From Epichloe hybrida (lineage: Eukaryota > Ascomycota > Sordariomycetes > Hypocreales > Clavicipitaceae): a stretch of DNA of 64,000 bases. The stretch's first letter is position 1; every line of letters begins with the position of its first letter. The notes under the pieces were generated by a model. It saw nothing but the letters and a program-made list of their open reading frames with translations. It was not told the DNA's origin and ran no database searches. The position numbers were made by a program, and so were the translations under genes. The stretch lies in contig JAFEKR010000014.1 of NCBI GenBank assembly GCA_019022495.1, forward strand, positions 620,001 to 684,000. The letters are read 5' to 3'. Below are positions 1-8,161 of this stretch, in pieces.

Positions 1-219
1 AATGACACTTCTAATCTATGCCGAACTGAATCTCCTCGACCCAATGCAGAATTCATAGGCTTCCCATGCGTAAACCGCCCCTTGCGCCCCATTCATTCCG
101 TAGCTAGAAGGATCGGGAGGACAGGATCTTGCGGCGCTTATTTCTAGTCGCGTACTCATCATAGCTCATGGTGAATACAACGCAAGTTTGTCTAGTGTGG
201 ACTATAAAGCCATGCTACT

Positions 220-1596
220 TCAAGGGCACAGCATCTTGACTCTCGCATTTCGCAGACGCTCCAGCACAGAAAAATCCAACCCGATCTGTCTGAGCACAAC
301 AACAATGAGATCGAACCGGGTATCCAGAGACGCTTCAGACCATTCGTCATCCTCGAGCTTGGCTACCTGTGGAACGGCACTCTGAGGCACCAGCGGATCA
401 GCCCAGGCAACGTCCGATCTCCCCGTCAAGATGAGGCATTTGACCAGCTCCAGACCGGGAGAGTTGGCTAGATGGGACTGCCCAAGCTTGAAGCCGATCC
501 CGACGACCAGAACAGACGGTTTGTAGTCCGTCGGTACCCGGCCACAGAGGTCTGCAACGATCCTCGTGGCCATCTCAAAGGGCCGATTGGACATTCTTGC
601 CGAAGAAACCCGAAGGATGGGGAAATCATTGTTCGACAACAGGTAGTGAGGGTTGATGGGTATGCAATGCCCGCCAACACCAGCGCCAGGTACAAACGGC
701 AGATAGCCAAAGGGCTTGGTGGCCGCGGCGCGGCACACCTCAAAGGGGTCGATTCCATGAGGGATGCATGCATCGGCCATTTCGTTCGCATACGCTATGC
801 AGACCATCCGCTGGCAATTCTCATACAGCTTGGTCATCTCAGCCACTTCCGGGGTCGAGACCGGAACAACATGGTCAAAGACGTGAGAGTACAACTGTCT
901 GATGCTGTTCAGCGAGCCCGGCACAATGTCATCTAGTCCAGAGATGATTTTCGGAATGGCCTCCGCGGCCGGCGTCGTACGTCCTGGATCGACTCTCTCT
1001 GGCGACATGCCCGCGTAGAAGCCTCTCTCGGCTGCCAAAGGTCCCAGGAACTCGCGGGTCATGCCGACAGCAACAGAGCTCTCAATGATGATGGTCGAGC
1101 CCGTGGCACCGTGGCTTGCGACGGTACCGAGGGCGTTGCGGAGATATGACGAATCGATCCTCTTATCAGGCAAGAGAAGTGTAGGAACAGCGATCAGAAA
1201 ATGCGTAGCGCGCCGGATGTCCCCGGGGGAAGTGGTGAATTGAACTCTGGCATTAGTCTTGAAAAGCTGCTCGACTTGATGAATGCGAGTCTGGGAGACA
1301 TCATATCCAAGAACGTCGAATGCGCGAGAGAATATGTCGACGAGGTGCTGTCCGACATAGCCGACACCGATGACAGCAACTAGGGTTTCTCGCTTGGGAT
1401 CAATTGGCTGATGAGCAACTACCAAGTCATGACCAAACCCGACCGGCTCACTCGGAGGTGTGAGATCGTAGTGGCCGCGTTCGACAATGTCTAAATTGGT
1501 GTCGGGAAATTCCTGGGCGATTACCCTCGACAGTCCCTGAAAAGGGGTGTCATTGGGTTGCGTCTTGATCTCAACGCTCATGCTTTCGATGTCCAT
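220..1596 (-). CDS. Nucleotide-sugar 6-dehydrogenase, UDP-HexNAc (WbpA/TviB/WecC-like) type
   Basis: Single-exon gene of 458 aa, using the first in-frame ATG at 1596. The open frame extends to 1662 but has no ATG there. Family role: NAD-dependent two-step oxidation of the C6 hydroxyl of a UDP-sugar to a uronic acid, in the cytosol. Seen: an N-terminal Rossmann fold with GVGYVG at residues 77-82, SPERVDPG at 198-205, TKPFGYLPF at 293-301 with the conserved Lys, and the catalytic Cys311 in GVGGHCIPINPHYLL. The SPERVDPG and ATKPFG...PGxGVGGHCIP pattern fits UDP-GlcNAc/UDP-ManNAc dehydrogenases of bacterial capsule pathways better than the classical UDP-glucose dehydrogenase, which has NPEFL. The C-terminal half (GIGFKLGQSHLANSP, 366-380) lacks the usual DxRxSP arginine, so substrate contacts may differ. 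About 70 residues precede the fold and look poorly conserved. It is divergent from the chitin deacetylase. Substrate choice is inferred. Confidence 0.88.
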   Translation of the reverse strand: MDIESMSVEIKTQPNDTPFQGLSRVIAQEFPDTNLDIVERGHYDLTPPSEPVGFGHDLVVAHQPIDPKRETLVAVIGVGYVGQHLVDIFSRAFDVLGYDVSQTRIHQVEQLFKTNARVQFTTSPGDIRRATHFLIAVPTLLLPDKRIDSSYLRNALGTVASHGATGSTIIIESSVAVGMTREFLGPLAAERGFYAGMSPERVDPGRTTPAAEAIPKIISGLDDIVPGSLNSIRQLYSHVFDHVVPVSTPEVAEMTKLYENCQRMVCIAYANEMADACIPHGIDPFEVCRAAATKPFGYLPFVPGAGVGGHCIPINPHYLLSNNDFPILRVSSARMSNRPFEMATRIVADLCGRVPTDYKPSVLVVGIGFKLGQSHLANSPGLELVKCLILTGRSDVAWADPLVPQSAVPQVAKLEDDEWSEASLDTRFDLIVVVLRQIGLDFSVLERLRNARVKMLCP

Positions 1597-3005
1597 TCGT
1601 TGCGCCCGTTTTGGAGAGGGAGAAGCAGTCGTTACATGACGGGGATGAAAACAGACAAGCAAGAAACATGGTTTTCACGAGACAGTCTGCTTTTGGACTG
1701 ACTTGCCATCTTCGAAATCAAAGATTTCCGAAGAGTCGAGACACTCGGTATGATTCGCTCATTTGTATAAAGCCTGGCCATTTTCTCCCAGTCTCACTCT
1801 CAATCCGTCGAGGAATATTGTGGCTGACTCAGTTATCGTGTCAAATGCAAGCCCAACAGAGATCGGGGTCATGCTGAAGACAATGCCCATGTCAACTCAG
1901 AAGTTACGAATCTCTTGCCTTTCGCACGTGGAGGTTTGTCGATCCGGAGACTCACCGGGCTTCTTGAACGACGACAGCTTGGCCGCAGATGTCACAGACG
2001 TGTGGTCATCGACTCCTCGTATACAATGCCGTAGCAGTCTACTCCTTCAGCATTGCATCAGCATACCAAAGTGTCCGATCCCGCGGTGCCTGAATTTCGG
2101 ATACGACCGGATTGTATGTCCTGCCAGTGCCCGGTCCCGTATGTGCGTACTACCATGGACCTGATGCTCGTGCTAATCAGCGTTGACGAAGCAGCTTGCA
2201 TGCGGAAGTTTGGTGCACGAAGTTGCCCACTCGCATAGTACTCTCTTCATCGGAATGCCAATAGCCGGTACTGGTGGCGCAGGTCTATTTCGGAATGGTT
2301 GCTCGTCCACTCATGCGCAAACTTGTCTCCTCCGCGTGCGACCTTGTGCCGCAGACGGTCTGGGGAACACATAAAGACCACCGAGACTATACACCAGCCG
2401 CCTTTTTTGCTGCCGCCTGAAATAGCTTCAGGTTGTATCACCATTTCTGGGGGCTGCGGTTGCGGTTGCGGTTGCGGTACGTACTGCAGTCACCAGTGTG
2501 CTTCTGACTTGTTGCAACCCGTTGGCTGAACACGGGAGAAGGCCATCTTGAAGAGAGAGATTCTTCTCCTTGCGTCTCATCTTGCATGAACGAGGCCGTG
2601 CCGTCGGCGCATTCCCAGATCTGCAAATCGGTGGACAAGTCGATGCGGAACACGGGCCTACAGATGGAGAAGCTTTCAGCGGAAAGACCGACATAAGACA
2701 TGCCGACATAGTTTTGAAGTATAAGCGAGACCGGGGGGGGACGTAAGCTACTTTCAGCACGGAAGAAACGTTGCGGTACTCTCGGCCCAACGGCCGGAAG
2801 ATGCATCGTATTCAGTCGGATGAAGCAAAGCAAGCCACGGCCCACGGCCCACGAGCATTTCAACCCCCGACTTGACCGAAGTAGCAAATAAGTAGTCCGT
2901 ACTAGCAAGAGCCTTTAATCTGTTCGTCCCGTGGTTTTTTTTTTTCATTTCTCTTCTCCCCGGAACAACCTCCTGTCCGTATATACGTGGGATCGTGAAC
3001 CTGCC
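1597..3005. promoter_or_regulatory. Shared divergent promoter region between dehydrogenase and chitin deacetylase
   Basis: No convincing gene is seen in these 1.4 kb; the short open frames lack family features. The interval lies between two outward-reading genes, so it must hold both promoters. Visible candidates: TATATA at about 2979-2984, some 25 bases before the deacetylase ATG; a CGG-N7-CCG pair at 1945-1957, the kind of inverted triplet that Zn2Cys6 factors bind; and a CACGTG at 1925-1930. A short GGTTGC tandem repeat lies at 2457-2477. Calling these functional sites is inference. Confidence 0.45.
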
Positions 3006-4046
3006 ATGAAGAACAGTTTCATCACCAGTGTGCTGGCCGTTGTGGTCTCGCTGTCCGCCAACAGCAGCGCCGCCGAGCTCAAAACCCCAGTCGATGGCTC
3101 TTCCATGTGCGGCCCCGGCTACGGATCCTGCCCCGATTCTTGCTGTTCGGAATTCGGGCGCTGCGGAACTTCGGCCGACTCCTGTGGTGGATCGCAATGT
3201 CAGTTGGAGTACAGTCACACGTGCGAGACTTTGTGAGTTTTTTTTTCCGAGGATCAATCTAACCACAGCTTGAGACACGATGCTAAAGCCGTCGATTCCA
3301 TTCCCAGAGTCGGCCCCGGCGGCAGTGATACTTCGCATATCCCTCGCCCGCGTATCGGAAACGTTGCCTACGGCCCCCTGATATCCTCCTGCAAGGAGCC
3401 CGGGATGGTGGCTCTCACGTTCGACGACGGCCCCTACGATTTCACCAGTGACCTGCTGGATATCCTGGACAAGGCCAACGCAAAGGCCACGTTTTTCATC
3501 ACGGGGAGCAACGACGGCAGGGGCCACATCGACAGTGTCACCGGCAGGTGGCCTGGCATCCTGCGTCGCATGCATCGCGCAGGTCACCACATCAGCAGTC
3601 ACACGTGGACTCATCGCAACCTGGACCAGATCAGTGACGCCGCTCGTCATGCGGAAATCTACAACAACGAGATGGCCCTGCGCAACATCTTTGGCTGGAT
3701 CCCCACCTACTTCCGACCCCCTTTTCTGGATTGCGGTGCGGGATCCGCCTGCCAAGGTGCTCTCGAGGCGGCGGGATACCATTCCATCTCGACAAACTTG
3801 GACTCGAAGGACTTCATGTTTGACGATCCGGCTCTGATCCAGCAGTCCAAGGATCGTATCGCGAGCGGGTTGTCGTCGGATGCTGGCACGAACTCGTACA
3901 TTATACTCTGCCACGACGTCCATGAGCAGACGGTTTACAATCTGACGAGCTTTGTCGTGAATCTTGCCAGGGAGAGAGGGTACAGGCTTGTTACGGTGGG
4001 AGAGTGCCTCGGGGATCCAAGAGAGAACTGGTACCGCCCAGCTTGA
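3006..4046 (+). CDS. Secreted chitin deacetylase: signal peptide, CBM18, CE4 (NodB) domain
   Basis: Two exons, 3006-3232 and 3275-4046, giving about 332 aa. It removes N-acetyl groups from chitin or a related polymer outside the cell. Residues 1-23 form a signal peptide. Residues 35-73 are a cysteine-rich CBM18 hevein-like chitin-binding module (CGPGYGSCPDSCCSEFGRCG). The CE4 domain has TFDDGP at 124-129, the metal-binding HTWTH at 185-189, YFRPPF at 221-226, NLDSKDF at 250-256 and LCHDVHE at 287-293, so all five CE4 motifs are present and the enzyme should be active. The intron donor GTGAGT is clear. Its acceptor is either AG at 3267-3268 (36-nt intron) or AG at 3273-3274 (42-nt intron). Both keep the frame; the second leaves a better branch-point distance from CTAAC at 3259-3263. 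No GPI signal is seen at the C terminus. It lies upstream of the synthase on the same strand. Confidence 0.93.
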
Positions 4047-4137
4047 TGTGTTGGGCCGTTGAATGAATGAAATGGCGGACAGATTGCTGCGGTTACACAG
4101 CTTGTTCAGAACAGGCATGATTGCATATTTTATCACG

Positions 4138-4172
4138 GTGGGACGTGGGACGTGGGACGTGGGACGTGGGAC
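4138..4172. repeat. Five tandem copies of GTGGGAC just after the deacetylase gene
   Basis: Five perfect 7-bp units GTGGGAC in a row, about 90 bases after the deacetylase stop. A microsatellite of this period can vary in copy number. No function is shown. Confidence 0.9.
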
Positions 4173-4769
4173 GTACAGAGGAGGAATTCCATGCATGGTT
4201 TCGATGTTATGTAACGCTTGATCTTGAATCTCTGCTTCGGTTTCTATTTTCCAAACTTTACGTAAGAGTTAATCGTGTCGTGATCGCCAGAGATGGCGAG
4301 ATGAATAATCAAATTGAGTCCCCGAGATCGGAAATGGAGCAGCAAGCCCACTGAAACCACCTTCCCGTGTATTTTTTTTTTTTTTTTTCCCTTCTTCTAC
4401 GCCGCGCCGCGCCGCGCCGCGTCGTGGGACAAAAGGTCGGCATTATCGAACACGAGGTAGCCGAAGGAAAACGTTGTGTCATGTCCGAACCACCAGTTAC
4501 ACGGACTTGACGGGATCCATGTACGACCCGAAACCCAAAGCAGGCTCTTTTTTCGGGAATACGGGAAGCGAGAGAAGGTTTCCGGATCTCTGCATGAGCT
4601 CGGAATTTGGTCCCGACGGGAGGCGTAAGCATCTTGTTTTCTTGGGAAACACGGCAGCACGTTCCTACCATGTGGCCTCTTGCGCATCCGAGGAGGGAAC
4701 CTAGAATAGGGCATTCGTGGCACCAGAACACGAGGTCTATTCCCCCCTTCCCCTTCTCCCCTTGACTAC

Positions 4770-5124
4770 GAGAATTTAGGAAGTCAGAACTCCTGATTGG
4801 ACGACGAGAGCTGGTCTGCAAGTTCGTATCAAACGGGGAGTTCTTTCCATTGCACCAAGAACTCAATCGGTCGTGTTTATACCGGGCTTGAAATTTTGAG
4901 GTTCCATGGCATTGCGAGATATTGCTGAGATTCATGCTACGAAAATGAGAATTCAGGAGTTAGGATTCCTAATTGGACATGGGACTGCTGGTCTGCAAGT
5001 TCGTATCAAACTAGGACTTTTCCCCTGCACCGAGAACTCAATCGGTCGTATTTACACAGTGCTTGAACTTTTGAGGTTCCATGGCATTGCGAGGTATTTC
5101 TGAAAGTTATGCTGGACGAAAATA
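4770..5124. repeat. Imperfect tandem duplication, about 176 bp per unit
   Basis: The segment at about 4770-4946 recurs at about 4947-5124 with an offset of 175-177 bases. Shared blocks include CTGGTCTGCAAGTTCGTATC (4811 and 4988), AACTCAATCGGTCGT and GTTCCATGGCATTGCGAG (4901 and 5076). Differences between units are scattered, so the duplication is not recent. It lies in the likely promoter of the synthase. Confidence 0.85.
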
Positions 5125-5359
5125 AGTCCGGGTAGTTACTGGAAACGCCTGTTGTTGTGTTTTCTCACGACGGACACTATTAAGAAGTTCTCGCCGGGTG
5201 AAGATGGATGCTCGGTCTACAGTCTATCTATTCTGATCATGGGGCGTACTTGTTGGAAGCCAGCGCTGCCTACATGAATCACAGACACCTTCACTCCAGA
5301 CCCCCAAGACTGTAAACTCATTGACTCGATAAAAAAAAAGGAGTGCGGTCCACCTTGAG

Positions 5360-5567
5360 ATGAGTCTGGAGACGCTCACGCAGTCAGTGTGTCACGGGGG
5401 AAACATGAAGACACAATACCACCATCACTCTGTTTCATCAAGTACGGCGTTGCCGCCGCAGCTGCCGCCCATGGACCAGTTACTTCCTCCGGCGGTCTTG
5501 AAAGACTCGCGCTGTGTGCACTTGACCAACCCGAGCGAGACGGTACGTCTCCAAAACTTCTCGGCTC

Positions 5568-5598
<31 letters not shown>

Positions 5599-7725
5599 GA
5601 AAGAAGCTAATGTTCAACTCAGACACTAACAAGAGGGACAACACCAAATGTCGCCGGATCGTTCACTCCCTGGTCCACGGCTTGAAATTTAATACGTAAT
5701 TTAAAAAAAGCATTTAAAGAAGGATATTTTTGCCACGGACTTGTCCTTGGATTGTCACGCCAACAGCAGCACGAGCACCAGCACAAGCAGCTCCGCAATA
5801 GCAAGAGTCTATCAGGAGGAAGCCAAGCTCCGATGGAACGCAGAGGATGAACTAAAGAGGGTGTCCAAGGAGCTCCTGCGGCTGCAGAAATGGGCCCTGA
5901 TAATCGGGTTGGTCGTGCTGAACTCGACCCTCATCGCGGTGAGCCTGGCCCTGCCGCAGGCACTCTACCTCTTCCTCGTCCTGCTGAGCTGCAACACCAT
6001 GCTGCAGGCCGGCATAGTCATCTGCATCGCGGCAAACGTCATCTGGACCAACATCCTGTGCGGGGGGTGTCGCGGTCGCGGGAGGAGGAGTGCCGTTCCC
6101 GGTCCCGGTCCCGGTCCCGCAACGGGGCCGCCCGAGAAGATGGTCATGCTGCTCCCCTGCTACAACGAGACGAGGGAGGAGATATCGCGATCCCTCGACT
6201 CCCTGGTCTCGCAAAAGGGTATCAGTCAGCACCCGCGCCTGATCTTCATCATCGTCGACGGCATGGCTCGCGGGCCCGGCATGGAAAAGACGACGCATGA
6301 CTATCTCCTGCAGGACATACTGCGTGGTGGTGGTGGTGGTGGTGGTGGTGGTGATGATGATGATGATGACGACGGGGCTACGCGCTGCTTCGAGAACGGG
6401 TACCGCGCGAGAGACGGCCTCTTCATGCCGGTGACGACGCGCGTGGGCACGTACAAGGGCGTGCCGTTCGTCTTTGTCGGGAAGCGGTACAACCAGGGGA
6501 AGCGCGACAGCCTCTGCTTCGCGCGGTCGTTCCTGTACCACTTCAAGAACCAGAACCGGAACCGGAACCGGAACCGGAACGGGGACCGGGCCGACGACGT
6601 CGTCACCATGTTCAACGGGGAGCTGTTCGGCCACCTGGGCGGCTGCCTGGTGCGGAACGGCCTGGCCGACGTGGACTACCTGGTGGGCATGGACGCCGAC
6701 ACCGTCTTCGACGAGTTCTGCGTCGCCGAGATGGTGGCGACGATCCGGGAGAACCCGAGACTGGTCGGGGTGTGCGGGCACGTGTGCGTCGACTTCGACG
6801 GCGGCGGCGGCGGCGGCGGCAACTTTGGCTTCTGGTCGCTTTACCAGTCGGTCGAGTACTCGCAGACGCAGGGCCTGCGGCGCATGTTCCAGTCAAGGAT
6901 CACGGGCAAGGTGAACTGCCTCCCCGGGTGCTGCCAGCTCATCAAGGTCGACGAGGCCACCTTTGGCGACGCCGTCCTCCGCGAGAGATTCGGCTACTGC
7001 CCAAAGCCAAACGACGTCATGACGCAGCACATCATGGGCAGCTACTCCGAGGACAGTGTCCACGCGTCCATCATCTTCAGCCTCTTCCCCAAGAAGCAGA
7101 CGGCGCAGGCCCTGCGCTCAAAGGCCTTTACGGTCGTGCCCCAGACGTGGAAGGTGTTCCTGTCCCAGCGCAAGCGGTGGGCGCTGGGCAGCATATCGAA
7201 CGAGTTTGTCATGATATTCCGCCCCGGAATCATCCTGATTGAGCGCGTCCAGAGCATCGTCGCCGTCATGACCTGGGCGATCACGCCCTTCATCATCGCC
7301 GCCGTGGCTCAGTTGATTGCCATGCTCGCCCGGAAGGGCGCCATGATATTCGAGGACAAGACCTTTGTGGGACTCATCAGTGTCCTGTGGGTGAGATACG
7401 TGAGTTTTCTTTTTTTTTTTTCTTTCTTTTTTTTTTTCTTTGGAAACGTGTTGCACCCGACTAACACGTCTGCCACTGAAAGCTGTACTCGTTTTGCATC
7501 GGATTCTGGCTGCCCCGGAACAATCTTGAGAGGATTCAATACTTTGCGGGCTTCTTCGTCCACTTCCTCACCTCGCCCTTCATGAACATCATCGTGCTCT
7601 TCTATTCCTTGCTTTATGCGGACGATTTCAAGTGGGGGAAAACAAGGGAAGTGGTCAACGCCGAGGGTGAGAAGAGTGATGAACAGGGCAGACGGGGCGG
7701 ACGGGGCGGACGGGGCGGCATCTGA
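5360..7725 (+). CDS. Chitin synthase-like family-2 glycosyltransferase, multi-pass membrane protein
   Basis: Processive transferase that should polymerise UDP-GlcNAc (or a related UDP-sugar) at the plasma membrane. The well-supported part is 5720-7399 joined to 7483-7725. The intron 7400-7482 has GTGAGT, CTAAC at 7461-7465 and GAAAG. Seen: two N-terminal membrane helices (about 5889-6050), IVDG at about 6250-6261, DAD at 6692-6700, LPGC at about 6923, ED at about 7048-7053, the signature QRKRW at 7165-7179, then C-terminal helices and DDFKWGKTREV near the end. QxxRW and the WGKTR tail point to a chitin synthase rather than a hyaluronan synthase. The usual EDR is EDS here. The N terminus is unsure. 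No in-frame ATG precedes the first helices in the main exon, so an upstream exon with ATG at 5360 or 5406 ending at GTACGT (5543) is proposed. It would be joined near 5720, or through an extra exon at 5623 after a good acceptor. The likely product is about 700 aa. Microsatellite-coded insertions interrupt the catalytic region. Confidence 0.87.
6325..6372. repeat. In-frame GGT/GAT microsatellite coding poly-Gly then poly-Asp
   Basis: About ten GGT codons followed by GAT/GAC codons add a Gly9-Asp7 stretch between the VDG motif and the DAD motif of the synthase. Pure codon repeats of this kind change length easily, here without breaking the frame. Confidence 0.9.
6549..6581. repeat. In-frame AACCGG microsatellite coding Asn-Arg repeats
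   Basis: Tandem AACCGG units code Asn-Arg repeats (NRNRNRNRN) in the synthase, just before the GELFGHLGG segment. Together with the Gly/Asp tract and a GGC run at about 6800-6818 it gives three expandable tracts inside one catalytic domain. Confidence 0.88.
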
Positions 7726-8161
7726 ATGGGTGAAGAATGGGACAAGAGCATGAGATATCGCTAAAGGTGAGAAATCTTGTCATTTGAAGCGATACTGGTC
7801 GTTGAATATTAGCCAACAAAAAAAATCAAAGAGAAATGAACAAAGCAACGCTTTGGCCGCTTTTCTCACGTATGATCCAGAGATTATGACATTTTTGAAA
7901 AAGAAAAAAAAAAGAAAAACTTACTATTGTTCTATCCATGCTTGTGGCCAATGCACTGGATTTCTAGTAATGTATTTGCACTCGTTATTGCTAGCTATAC
8001 TCGACTACGAGGACAAATCGACATCCGTGGAAAGAAACATGTTAATTCCTACGCCGATGGCCCTGCTGGCCGATCCTCATTCCTGGCAACAGTCAGTCAG
8101 TCAGTCACCACAACTCGGAGTTCGGATACTAGATGGCACTTCGATTGAGCCTCGATTGATA
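7726..8161. other. Convergent intergenic region between synthase and regulator
   Basis: 436 bases between two genes that read towards each other. It is A+T-rich with several A-tracts (for example 7900-7918), as expected for two 3' ends. No gene is seen. Confidence 0.6.

Larger units (their letters stand above)
4047..5359. other. Intergenic region between deacetylase and synthase, no gene seen
   Basis: 1.3 kb without a supported gene. It holds the GTGGGAC array, a long T-tract at about 4372-4388 followed by a CGCGC-rich stretch (4400-4420), and a tandem duplication at 4770-5124. It should contain the deacetylase 3' end and the synthase promoter. Confidence 0.6.

Noticed and set aside
2754..4196. 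480-codon minus-strand frame across the chitin deacetylase
   Set aside because: It is the shadow of the plus-strand CE4 gene. It has no family motifs, and the plus strand has all five CE4 motifs and a signal peptide.
4309..4935. 208-codon minus-strand frame between deacetylase and synthase
   Set aside because: It crosses a poly-T tract and a CGCGC repeat and runs into the tandem duplication. No recognisable domain or start context.
5852..6781. 309-codon minus-strand frame over the synthase
   Set aside because: His/Val/Asp-rich shadow translation of the GC-rich synthase gene. It covers the microsatellites and has no domain.
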